NCBI GenBank assembly: GCA_015680905.1
Contig: CM027379.1
Span: forward strand, 102,165,001-102,229,000
Length of the DNA: 64,000 nucleotides
Direction: 5' to 3'
DNA from: Coptis chinensis
Taxonomy: Eukaryota; Streptophyta; Magnoliopsida; Ranunculales; Ranunculaceae
Position 1 is the stretch's first letter. Every line of letters begins with the position of its first letter. A program made the position numbers and the translations under genes. Of this stretch, positions 32,526-42,959 are shown piece after piece. The notes under the pieces are model-generated. The model made no database searches, was not told the origin of the DNA, and saw only the letters and a list, made by a program, of their open reading frames with translations.

Positions 32526-33035
32526 AAAGTTGCAACAGCTCTACGGGTCGATATAAACACCGGTGGAATCATAGATACATTTGCCAACTTTGTATGGGAA
32601 CCTACTGTTGTTAAGGTATTCAATGTTCTTTCCCATGTTGCTTTGTTTAGTTTCCTTTTACATTGGTCGTGGATTGCAAATGTCTCGGATAAATGCTATA
32701 AATGCGACAACAGAGGCAGCTTGCCTAATTCTAAGTGTGGATCGAGACCGTGAAGAACCCAAAGGTAAGGTGTTCTCCAAATTAGTTGTATGGCGTTTGT
32801 AGTGTTATCTATCAAACATGTTACACTCGGCCAAAAGTTCAGTGTCTTCATATCCCAAGAGTTCAGTTGTTCAGCCTTTTGTTATTTCTTTTTTCATTCC
32901 ACTGTGCCATCCTTGGTAGTCACAAAGTGTTTTTTAATTTTTCTTTGCATTGTTATTTTCTAATGGCTATTCATTGTATTGATAATCCAGTCGGAGAGTG
33001 CACAAGGAGATGCTACTGCTAGAGCGATGGGTTGA
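32526..33035 (+). pseudogene. Captured CCT-eta (TCP-1/CCT7) 3' exons
   Basis: Exon 1 (about 32526-32615) reads ALRVDINTGGIIDTFANFVW and ends at donor AAG|GTATTC. Exon 2 (about 32688-32764) reads RINAINATTEAACLILSVD, has one extra C right after it and ends AAAG|GTAAGG. Exon 3 (32991-33035), after an AATCCAG acceptor, reads SESAQGDATARAMG and then stops where a Gly/Arg tail would continue. These are the C-terminal equatorial-domain exons of the eta subunit of the cytosolic chaperonin CCT, which folds actin and tubulin. The acceptor of exon 2 appears mutated (CGG instead of CAG). The N-terminal three quarters of the gene are absent. Confidence 0.88.
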
Positions 33036-33299
33036 GGGCGCATGGGCAGGTTTCGGGTCGTGGAAGGGGAATCTTGGCGTTGAGCTTTTGGGTTTGAAGA
33101 TGCCAAGGACTTCCTAGAGTGAAAGGAAGATTTTGAAAGCAAGGGTGGTTTGTTTCGTGGGAAGTTTGTTTTTTGTCCTTAATTTTGTTTGCTTCAGTTT
33201 GGAGTGAGTTTGTAGCTATATATATATTTGTCTAAACCATTCTTGTATTCATTGGTTATTGTAGGTTTAGCTGGTCTCGCTACAAAATATGAGAAATTA

Positions 33300-33756
33300 T
33301 TTTTTTTTATTAGCAACCCATCAGCAACAGTTTATAACCGTTACAAATGAATTTTAAATTATTTTTTTAAATTAACTAACAACTTTGCAACGGTTACAAA
33401 CCGTCGGTAAAAATTTTAACAAATTACCAACGCTTAAAAAGCGTTTGTGAAATTTCTGTTTGCAATGCTTTGAATTTCTGTTTGCAACACTTTTTAAACG
33501 TTGGAAATTTCTGTTTGCAACGCTTTGAATTTCTGTTTGCAACGCTTTTTAAGCGTTGGAAATTTCTATTTGCAACACTTTGAATTTCTGTTTGCAACGC
33601 TTTTTAAGCGTTGGAAATTTCTATTTGCAACGCTTTTTAAGCGTTGCAAATATTTCCAACACTTTACCGACGCCATATTTGCAACGCTTAAAAAGCGTTG
33701 CAAAAATTATTAGCAACGCTTTTTTGTCGTTGCAAATAGCCTGTTATGGTGTAGTG
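33300..33756. repeat. Right subterminal repeats of CACTA element
   Basis: At least ten copies of GCAACGCTTTTTAAGCGTTG-type motifs, plus a nested direct repeat of about 55 bp (GGAAATTTCTGTTTGCAACG), run up to the right end. They match the left subterminal motif. Confidence 0.88.
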
Positions 33757-33759
33757 AGA

Positions 33760-34704
33760 GGACAATAGGAGTTGGGATGCTTAAGGTTGTAACAGAAATT
33801 ACATGGAAGAGTGTTGACGTTCATGACAGGTAGGTTGTTATTGGACAGAAATGGCTTCTACCTTTTTAGTGAGAGATTCGATTAAAGTTTTCAACTCAAG
33901 ATCAGATTTAACCTCAAACATACATCTTTTAATCGTAGAAGAAGAATTATCGAGCGGGGATGTCATTACCACCCCCAATTACTATTACGCTTAGATTGAT
34001 CCTCCAAAAACTTATAAGCCTCTGAGGCGCCTTTACTAAGGAAACTACCCCCAGTCATTATGTCAAGAACCTCTTTATGGTGATGTAAAAGCCCTTTGAA
34101 AAAGGCACGAACAAGTGTATCTTTCGCAAGGTTATGGTGTGGACACTCGATGAGAATATCAGTGAACCGATTCCAGGCCTCTGAAAAGGATTCATGAGGG
34201 TTATGGCGGAAGAAATGAATCTTATATATTATTTCATGTCTTCAAAGGTGGGTAAAACTGTTCCATGAATAATTAAACCAATTTGGCCCATGAGTCCACA
34301 GAATTAGGCGCTTGGGCAGTTAACCAAGATATCACCTTATCGGCGAGGGTGAAAGGAAACACCCTCAATTTAATTTGCTCCGAACCAACAGTAGGATGAT
34401 GAAATGTGGTAAGAACTTGTTCTATCCTACGCATATGCTGATAAGGCTTCTCATGGTCTAACCCATGAAAAACTGGTAACAAATTAAATATATTCAGGGG
34501 GATTCGAAAATCCCCCACTGGGTCTGCAAGAACAATGCAAAACTTAGGGCTATCGTTAAGGGATTTATAAAAATCAAATAGAGGAGTCTCTGTTTCGTCA
34601 GCCATATGTGCAGGTGTAGTGTGTGGTATTTTAGATAGGCTTGTGCGTTGACGTTTACGATAAATAACCGAAGATGGTTTACTAGTACCGGACCTTAGTC
34701 TCAT
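33760..34704 (-). pseudogene. Athila-type gag, N-terminal part, broken
   Basis: The ATG at 34704 opens with MRLRSGTSK, the start seen in Athila-family gag, and continues into a retrotransposon gag domain (VFPFTLADKVISWLTAQAPN, then VDSWAKLV). A TAA at 34273-34275 ends the frame inside the gag domain (KLV*LFMEQFY), and frameshifts follow. Just before the CACTA insertion a different frame holds a CX2CX4HX4C knuckle (about 33766-33806), normally the nucleic-acid-binding part of gag. The CACTA element begins shortly after it. Confidence 0.88.
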
Positions 34705-35168
34705 ACAAGGCTAAGGCCAATATAAAACAAACCACGAACAAACAGTCAACAAACCCTGATATGCTAGAAAAAAATCCTCTAACAGGAGAGGCGAGGAGTG
34801 GAAGAAGGAGTACCTGAATGCCTCCTTGCTACGCGTTTGAATAGCATCTTGTATATGCGATCACAGTGTATTCACAAAGTTAGAAACACTGAATAACTTA
34901 AATGAAATGAGTTGGAAACTAACCTGTGAAAATCAGGCAAATTTAGAAGTGGGTGCGGGAGCGCTTGGAACTAGGCGTAGAAGGGCGCGTGCGCGCTCTT
35001 GCCTAAACCAATGCCCAGTGTTTTTAGGGCATGCGCGCTCCGTGTAGAATTCTTTTTTTTTTTTTTTTAACCAAACAAACACAGTCATAATCAAACAAGG
35101 GTGGCTGGGTTTAATGGGATTTTGGTAAGGACGAAAATAATAAAGGAAACGAATTTAAACAGAACTAA

Positions 35169-35184
35169 GATGGCAGCGGCGCCA
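35169..35184 (-). other. Primer binding site of the minus-strand Athila element
   Basis: On the minus strand the sequence is TGGCGCCGCTGCCATC, the tRNA-complementary type used by Athila/Tat elements. It lies two bases from the proposed end of the LTR and upstream of the gag start at 34704. Confidence 0.8.
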
Positions 35185-35186
35185 TT

Positions 35187-36485
35187 TGATAAACGTAAAA
35201 AACTATGTTTTACTCCTACTTAACTAATTAAACTTAAACAGAAGTAAAGCTATAGTAATTTGCTTTATGTTATCAAAGTTATCTACTCTCTTGAATCATG
35301 CAACAAATGGAGTAGAAAATTCGTTCCACTCCTAGTCCTTTAAACGTAAGTTTCCACTAATTTAATCGCTACTAACAAAATAGTTGAGAGTAATGATTTA
35401 ATTTGAAATTATACTACGATGGCAATTGAAGTTAAATAAGATGTTTAACTTATACTATGATAATAGAATATTGAAATGTGAATATGGAGAAGGGATTAGG
35501 GAGATTTGAATCTACTTGATGTGTTCCTAATATGCTAGTGTAAATTATTGCAGTCCTAATCAAATAAGATTAAGTGTTGATCCCTAATTACTCATGACAA
35601 TCTCTGCTAACTAATAATTAGCATGTGAGGAAGTCCAACCCATTCTCATGGCGAATCAACTATCCTTCTAGAGTGAAACTCTTAACAAGCAATAATTATA
35701 ACTAACATATCAAGTCTTCATTAAGCTTCATCAAACCCCTCTAATGGAGGTTTAGCTAGATGTCATTAGACTATCATAAATAGATATATAAAAATGAGAC
35801 ATAATGAAGAACAATAATGAACTTTTATTAATCTATTGAATACTAAAGAACAATAATTAACTAAGGTTTAAACTAATAACTAAGTCTAAATCCTAACTAT
35901 CTAGCTCTAATTAATTATATATATCTAAGTCTAAGTATATCTCCTTATATGCTTTAGTCCTCTTTATATGAGAGAGGCTAGGTCTACATTTTCATGCATG
36001 GGCTTTGGACCCTTGTTTTGGGCCTTTAAATCAAACCCAAAACCTAATTACATAAGTCCAAAAAGGATTTCTCTGTTAGAAATTACTGCAACAGTTTTTT
36101 TGTCTACTTGTGCTCCTCCGATTGGGTCAAGGCCTAGACCGTTAGAAATCTCTTTCCGAGCCGGTCGTTTTGACATATAATAGGCCTAATTCCGAGGTCT
36201 GAGTCCAAAGATATGGCTTGTGGAAGTTCTATTGACTTTTCTGCTCTATTTCTGCCCGCGTTAACTTTGACTTTTCAGCTTTGACCGGGCTTTAAAAAGG
36301 CTTTTTCTCCTTGAATCTTGGCCTTTAAGCATAGAACTTCTTAGCAACCAACCTTTGCTCCTTTATCTCACAAAAGTGATATGTTTCTTCACATATTTGA
36401 CTCCAATGCCTGAAATACATAAACGCACGTAAACAGTACTAACTCATATTTATTATACACATAATTAGTCTAATTGTAATGATAT
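35187..36485 (-). repeat. 5' LTR of the minus-strand Athila element
   Basis: The LTR 3' end on the minus strand is ...ACGTTTATCA, directly next to the primer site. The region shares, in reverse, several blocks with 36490-37390 (for example TAGGAGTGGAAC and ATTACTCTCA). The outer boundary near 36485 is approximate because the 3' LTR of this element is missing. Confidence 0.6.
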
Positions 36486-36489
36486 TAAG

Positions 36490-37390
36490 GGGTTAAAACT
36501 ACAGTTCTTGAATATGAGTCAAACGTGTGGCTTGATTTTATGGCCCAAAACATGGCTCCAAAGCCCATGCACAAAATTGTAAATCTAACCCTCTCCTATA
36601 TAAAGAGGTTTAAGGCTAAACAAAATTTGGTTACTCCATTCTATTAGTTTAGTTTTAAATTAGGGTTCTCTCTCTCTCCCTTTTTAGTTTTAGTTAATAA
36701 GTTTAGCTTGTAGCCTCCGTTATAACCTATTAATAAAAGCTTTAGTTTATTCAATTCAATTACTTCTTCTTTACATTATGTCTTCCTTTCATTATTATGT
36801 TTATGATGGTCCCACGAATCAAAGCTAAACTCTCATTAGAAGGAGTTTGAATGAAGCCTTGAGAGGACTTGATTTTTTAGTATAGATTTGTTGTTTAGGA
36901 TTTTAAGTTTAAGTTTTTCTTGACTTAGAGATAAGAAGAGTTTAACCTAAACTAGAGGATAGTGAGTTTGCCATGAGAATGGAAACAAACTTTCTCTCAT
37001 GTTAATTAGTTTATGACTAGAGATAGTATAAAGTAATTAGGGATCATTAAAGGTCAAGTCTTTATATTTTAACCTTGTGTGAGAATATCTAGACTAGGGT
37101 TTTCTATACAAATCTATGCTAGCATGTTAAGAAATTAAAAAGTGGATTTCAATCTCTCTCTAGCTTTCTCCATATTTGATTCATCTATATTTCATTACTT
37201 TAGTTAATTTTAGTATAAGATCAATTAATAGTTTTATCTCGTAGTATAAATTCTCAACATAATATTACTCTCACCATTGTTTCTTTGTGTTTGATTAGTT
37301 AAATTCCTTAAGTCTTGGTAGTTTAGGAGTGGAACAAATCCTGACTCTTTATATTACTTCATTATTATTTGAACTCATTACTTCATGCAT
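36490..37390 (+). repeat. Plus-strand Athila-family LTR, head to head with the previous
   Basis: The sequence begins near GATATTAAGGGGTTAAAACT, has a TATA-like CTCCTATATAAAGAGG at 36593 and ends with TAGGAGTGGAACAAATCC near 37350. It is a diverged copy of the LTR family seen in reverse at 35187-36485. Homology to integrase begins only about 30 bp further right, so most of the internal region (gag to RT) has been deleted. Confidence 0.55.
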
Positions 37391-37419
37391 TTTCTCAAGT
37401 TGATACCGTAAGAATAAAA

Positions 37420-38250
37420 TTATGTCAAATGAATATACATGTGAGCCATGGCCTGCCGTAGCAATGACTATAAGACAGGCGTGTATTTTGTTAAGGAATA
37501 CATTTTCTGTCATTTTGGCATTCCTAAAGTAATCATTAGTGATGGGGGAATGCATTTTTGCAACAGAGTTGTTGCTTCTTTAGTTAAAACGTACGGAGTT
37601 ACCTATAAGGTGGCAACTCCTTATCATCCACAAACTAGTGACCAAGTAGAAGTCTCTAATAGGAAAATAAAGAAAATATTAGAAACCACAATAAATCCTA
37701 ATAGGAAAGATTGGTCTAAGCGTCTTACTGATGCCTTATGGGCATATCAAACTGCTTTTAAAACCCTATAGGTATGTCTCCCTTTAGACTTGTGTTTGGA
37801 AAACCTTGTCACTTGCCCGTTGAATTAGAGCATCGTGCTATGTGGGCTATAAAAAACCTTAACTTCAATTATGATGAGGCAGATGTTAGACGCAAATTGC
37901 AATTAAATGAGCTTGAAGAAATCCATAGCGATTCTTATGATCTCACGAAGGATTATAAAGCTAACATAAAACGTGTTCATGATAAACAAATTTTGCGTAA
38001 GGAGTTTATGGTTGGTCAAAAGGTTTTGCTTTACAACTCCCGTTTGCACATTTTCCCTGGAAAATTAAAAACCTGTTAGTCTGGTCCTTTTATGGTTACT
38101 GAAGTAACCCCTTACGGGACAATCACCTTGTTAAATCCTAAGGATAACAGTATCTTTAAAGTTAATAGCCAACGATTAAAATATTTTCACAAGTTAATGT
38201 CCCCAGATGTGGAGGATGTCCTTTTACAGGACCTTGTCTATGAGGACTGA
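37420..38250 (+). pseudogene. Athila-type integrase, C-terminal two thirds, broken
   Basis: The open part starts at 37448 ([18 protein letters not shown]), followed by the second catalytic Asp region ([12 protein letters not shown]) and the block with [15 protein letters not shown], where the catalytic Glu normally sits at Q-x-E. A one-base loss at about 37767 shifts the frame into [19 protein letters not shown] at 38077-38079 replaces the Trp of the ...RWSGPF motif, after which VTEVTPYGTITL and FKVNSQRLKYF read to the stop at 38248-38250. RT and RNase H are absent. Confidence 0.88.
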
Positions 38251-39134
38251 CCTTTGTTGTTGGTGTACTTCCTTTCAATTGAATATATTGGTGAGTGCAC
38301 CATTCAGGTAACCGGGCCCTCCCTTTGGAGTGTGTGGCTGTAAATACCGAATCCTAAGTCCACGTACATAATTCACGTTTTCCACTCTTGCATATTTTCT
38401 TGATTTTTTAGTCATGTTTCTCTATGGTGTGAATTATGTCTTTATTGCTTTATTGTTTTTCTTTATTTTAAAATTTATTCATAAAAAATAGAAAATGTTA
38501 AAACCATTAAATTTGTAATCTAGCAAGTCTTGGGAATCTAACTTTAAAAGACCCACGTGTTTAAACAAATTTTCTTGTTTTCAAAATTTGTTTAGGGGTG
38601 GGGTGTTGGTCTTTCCATTCTTGTTCACTCAACTTTCTATTCTTGTTGTTTAGTCATATTTTGATTCGGGTTGACACTATCTATGAATTTAGATTTTTTA
38701 TACACACATAACTTATGTCATGCACGCACTTTGAGGTATTTTTCATTTTCTTATATATCAACCACGGTTAGATTTGAGTTTTTTTTATAGATCATTGGAT
38801 TATACTCTCTTTGATGATCGTTTTCATAGCTCATTCGCAAAAATCGGACCGTTAATGAATCAGGAATTTTAGTTTTAATTTCACGCGCGACATAGGACGG
38901 AATGGGTATTCCGAAATTTGTTCTGGGCTTGGGCCCAACAGGTTAAACCCACGTGTTTAAACCTCTTCGCATTCTTCATCTTCTCCCCACCTCCAAGAAC
39001 AGCATAGAACCATAAAAAAAAAAAAAAAAAAAAAACCCAAAACCACCTTGACCCATTCCAAATTGTTTCACTAGAGTTTCAATTAGAACTCTTCCCCACC
39101 TTACATTCCACCTAAATTTGAATTCTAAACCCCA
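38251..39134 (+). other. Athila pol-env spacer
   Basis: Non-coding, with a purine-rich GTTTAGGGGTGGGGTG near 38590. This matches the usual gap between pol and the third ORF in Athila elements. Nothing else recognised. Confidence 0.5.
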
Positions 39135-39988
39135 ATGGCGACCCAAAACCAAAAAATTCTTCCGGAACAAGCTTTTGTTTCTAAACAATTTTCACCATTT
39201 TATGATATTGAGATGATTAGTAGGAGGTGGAAAGGGTTGTGGTATTCGATGAATGATTTTATCACACCGATTTAGTGTTGAATTTCTATAAGAAGAGGGA
39301 GATTGAGGGTAGGAAGATTTTTGTGAAAGTGAATGGTACGTGGAGAGAAGTGTGTACGGCTATATTGTCTAGGATTCTGGGCATTGAGGGTAATCACAAC
39401 CTCGTAATCACAATGCAGGAATCGCAGTGGGGTGGAATCGAGGCATTAATGAAAGAGACCGTAATGGAAGGACAATACAATGCAAAATCGCATTGTGTTC
39501 GACAGTCGTCTCTAAGAACCAACCAGCTGGTTGTAGCTCAGTGGCTTGGTAAGAACATCATTGGCACCTCGAAAATCAGTGACATCAGTTCGTCTTGTCT
39601 GCACGTTCTTTGGGTCCTTTAAGAGAAGAGGTATGAGTTTTGCATCCTCGACTTTTTGATTGCTGAGCTTAGAAGCGTTGGAATATATATTGCACACTTC
39701 CCTGTTTTGATTACTAAGATCATACTGCATTTTGGAGCTGTTCTGAAAACTCAGCGGATTATGTTGAAATTGCATACAAATGCAAAGATTTATAAATACT
39801 GCATTCAGAGGAAGTGGAAATTGCCTGAGGATAGGAGTGTTGAGACTGAGTCGAGTGATGATGATAAGGAAGACACGGCACGTTTTGAGGCCGATGCCTT
39901 GGAAAAGGCTACTTCTGATATAGAACGCATGGCATTGCTTCATCGTGGCCTGCGTTCTCTTAATACCATTTGTGAATATAAATTGTGA
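39135..39988 (+). pseudogene. Athila third ORF (env-like / plant transposon protein), broken
   Basis: ATG 39135 starts MATQNQKILPEQAFVSKQ, reads through RRWKGLWYSMNDFITP and stops at 39272-39274. A second frame takes over at 39275 (FVKVNGTWREV; LGKNIIGTSKISDISSS) to 39620, and a third at 39656 (FLIAELRSVGIYIAHFPVLI) to 39988, ending in an acidic Ser/Asp stretch. This matches the protein found after pol in Athila elements, sometimes called env-like. Its function is unsettled. At least two breaks make it non-functional. Confidence 0.75.
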
Positions 39989-42870
39989 TAAATTATTATA
40001 ATATATAAATACTTTTAAATTTATATTTGTGTGCTCGTTGTTAAGTCACTTATAATTCCTTTTATTTACACCGAATATCAAATTCATCTTGTTAGAGAAC
40101 ATTCGTTTCAATTTGGGATTTAGGATTTCTCTTTTTTATTTTTTATAAGGAAATTTTATTAATGTATAGCAAGACCAAAAAGACCACTACAAGTGGAGTA
40201 AGATCCTCAACTATGTCAAAGACAATATTACAACGCCTGACAAAGGTCATAAAACATACAACCTAGAAAGCATGAGAGAAGAGAGAATTAAAAAGTTTGA
40301 ATCTCATATGAAATCGATCAAGCAACTCAAAGTAACAACATTAAAAAGTTTGAATCTCATGAAATCCTCTCTCAATAAATAACAAAAAATTAAATTAAAT
40401 TAAAAATGCAATGAGAGAGAATGTGATTAAAATGAACTTGTTTTTTCACTAAATTAAAACTTTCAAAACACCGAATATGCCTCTAAGTTTTCATCACCAA
40501 TCTGTCCTGGTGCGTATGTTAAACAAATTTATAAAACTGGAAAATAGTTGACGATAGATCTTTGGGTTAGTTTTTGGTTTCAACCTTTTTTTGTTTCACA
40601 CCAAGAGTATAAATATTATGAATGTGTTAGTAATATCAGGTAAACAATAATTTTGTAGTTTTGTTAGATTTTATTTTTGTACACACTAAATAACTATATG
40701 AGCATTTTTTTTTTCTTCCAAAGTATAGTTTAGAAGTTAGCAAATTAGTGGAGGGTCTCATTTGTTTATTCCAAATCATTTTTTTTTTTTTTTTTTTAAA
40801 AGTTAAACAAAAAACTCGTCAAGAAACTTGAGAGAACACAATCATAAAGCTCACTCATGCATGTTCATCATTAAACTTCTGAATGTTATCCAATATTGTT
40901 ACATGTACAACACACCCAAGAAAATGACGATCTTGGTTCAATATTTGGTCGACTTGTTCCCTTTATGACATTGCATTTAAAACTTGTCCCCTCAACAGTA
41001 ATATAACACAATAAATAATTACCAATTCAAAGTATAATTATTACCTCCAAAATTGTGAGTTTCATCTGTCCCATTTTGGATGGACATCTAACAATATCTT
41101 ATGAAAAATTATATGTAAAAGCATCATCTAATAAACCTGTTGAAATAGTTTATTTTAAAAGAATACTCATCTCAAATAGAATACTAGAAATAAAGAGATT
41201 GGTTACTGGATTGGTTGGTGAAGAGATGAGAGAAAATGAATATATGTAAAACTCTAGCTCTCTAGATATTTATTTTCACGTTACAAATTAGGTAGAGATA
41301 ATACTAAAGGTAACCAATTAGTAACCAAGAGTGTATTAAATTTAGACATTACTCAAAACGAATTTGTTGATGAGTTGGAGAGGCCCATAAACATATTTTA
41401 TTTTACGTAAGGGTTCACATATCTTTTATGCGGCTAAACATCTCAACAAAATTATATTTTTTTTGTGCTAGCTCATTGTTAAATTGCCCACTATTTATTG
41501 AATATACACCAAACATCGAATTAACGTTGTTAGATCTTGTGAGAGAACATTTGTTTGTTTATTTATGGGTTCCAGGGTTTTTCAATTTTCTGAACACGTT
41601 AAATTAATAGATCAAACAAGTAAAAATAATAAAAACAATAACTTTGAATCTCATAAAATTTCACATTTAAGAACAAAATAATCGGAGCAATAGAATCAAA
41701 GAGAGAGAGAGATTATAAACCATAACAATGTTGTCAATGGCAAACCACATCCTTCAAGTATTTTATCAACTTAAATACAACCGTTGTACCAAAAAAGACT
41801 CCTCTTTTTTTCAGAAAATATATATATAGACATCAAACCGACTGATTCATTAAACGACAAACAGGCAACAAAGAAAACTTTTAAAAAAAAATAGCATTGT
41901 CTTTAAATAAGCTCAACAAACCTGCCTACACCAACAATCCACAACCAATAACAAAACTATGTTCAATAATTTAAAGAATAAAGAACCTGAACTGTCACCT
42001 TGGTGTGTCAGAGAAACTCAACAATAAATCTGTGATACATATTGTATTTGTACCTTCTCATTAACTTTTTATTGGGCACTTCATTGAAAAATCTACTTTC
42101 ATGGCCTTATAGAATCAGTATACGTTATTGAACTTATAATGTCTCATTCTAGTGCCCTTGCAAAGTTGCAATAATATTGTCATGTTCTTTAGAAACGTGT
42201 TTTCTCATTGTGTCTGTGTTCGTGTCCTACATACTCGTGTTTGTGCTTTCAAGGTTCAAATCCATATTTTATGTTTCTCTTATTGTATATCTTCTTTTTT
42301 TTTTTGCACTATGTATGCTTTGTGTTTCAGACAATGAATTACTTCGCTCTTCTGCTACTTACCCCTCCATTATGCAGTTTCCCTCTTTAGGCAACCTGGC
42401 ACGATTTTGCAATACCTGCTCGGCTAGGCTCTCCACTACTCCAACTAAGAGGCTCTTGAGGATTTAAGGTCTTTCACCAATAGGAAATTTAGTTCTAACT
42501 TGGTAAAACAGGATTTCCAACCCATTCACAAAATCAAGCACGGTCGTGAATTTAGCAACGATGTGACTACACATTGTACATGTGCAATAGTCATCATTCT
42601 AATATATCTCAAGAACTCATATCAGTATCCACATGCTATAACATCTTAATTATTAATAGGATTCACAATTTCACATCAAAGCAATATTGTAAAGGATAAC
42701 CGGATGCAATTTAATGTGGTCGTAACTATGTTACCAGTCACCACATACAAAGAAAGAGAAGCTTACCAAAATCAAAGCTTCTCCTCTAAGCTTGGACTTG
42801 ATTCTTTGTTGCTGACTTATAACACTTCTATTTTTATTCTCCTTTTTAATTAAATATATATATATAATTA
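39989..42870. other. Non-coding AT-rich region with a spaced direct repeat
   Basis: A segment of about 100 bp at 40029-40130 (GTGAGAGAACATT-like, TTGTTAGAGAACATTCGTTT) recurs in diverged form at about 41464-41580. They could be ends of an unidentified element about 1.4-1.5 kb long. The short ORFs near 42150-42470 have no recognisable domain. Confidence 0.5.

Positions 42871-42920
<50 letters not shown>
42871..42920. repeat. AAT microsatellite
   Basis: AAT trinucleotide run of about 50 bp. Confidence 0.95.
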
Positions 42921-42923
<3 letters not shown>

Positions 42924-42959
42924 GGATAAAGATTAGAAAGAGATAAGGTAAAGAGGATA

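Larger units (their letters stand above)
27500..33756 (+). mobile_element. CACTA transposon (Pack-CACTA) with captured host gene pieces
   Basis: Starts CACTACACCATAATAGG and ends TATGGTGTAGTG, with a 3-bp duplication AGA at 27497-27499 and 33757-33759. Both subterminal regions carry the same short repeat, GCAACGCTTTTTAAGCGTTG, in both orientations. The 6,257-bp interior encodes no TNP2/TNPA transposase, so the element is non-autonomous. It instead carries intron-containing fragments of an RRP12-like gene and of the chaperonin gene CCT-eta, both in plus orientation. It inserted into a minus-strand Athila gag gene. Confidence 0.93.

Noticed and set aside
39527-39555. tRNA-like GGTTGTAGCTCAGTGGCTTGG
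   Set aside because: It resembles a tRNA D-arm box but lies inside the Athila third ORF in frame (VVAQWLGKN) and has no matching T-arm or acceptor stem.
42150-42470. Three overlapping open frames of 60-96 codons
   Set aside because: Overlapping frames with low-complexity Phe/Leu runs and no domain; most likely chance.
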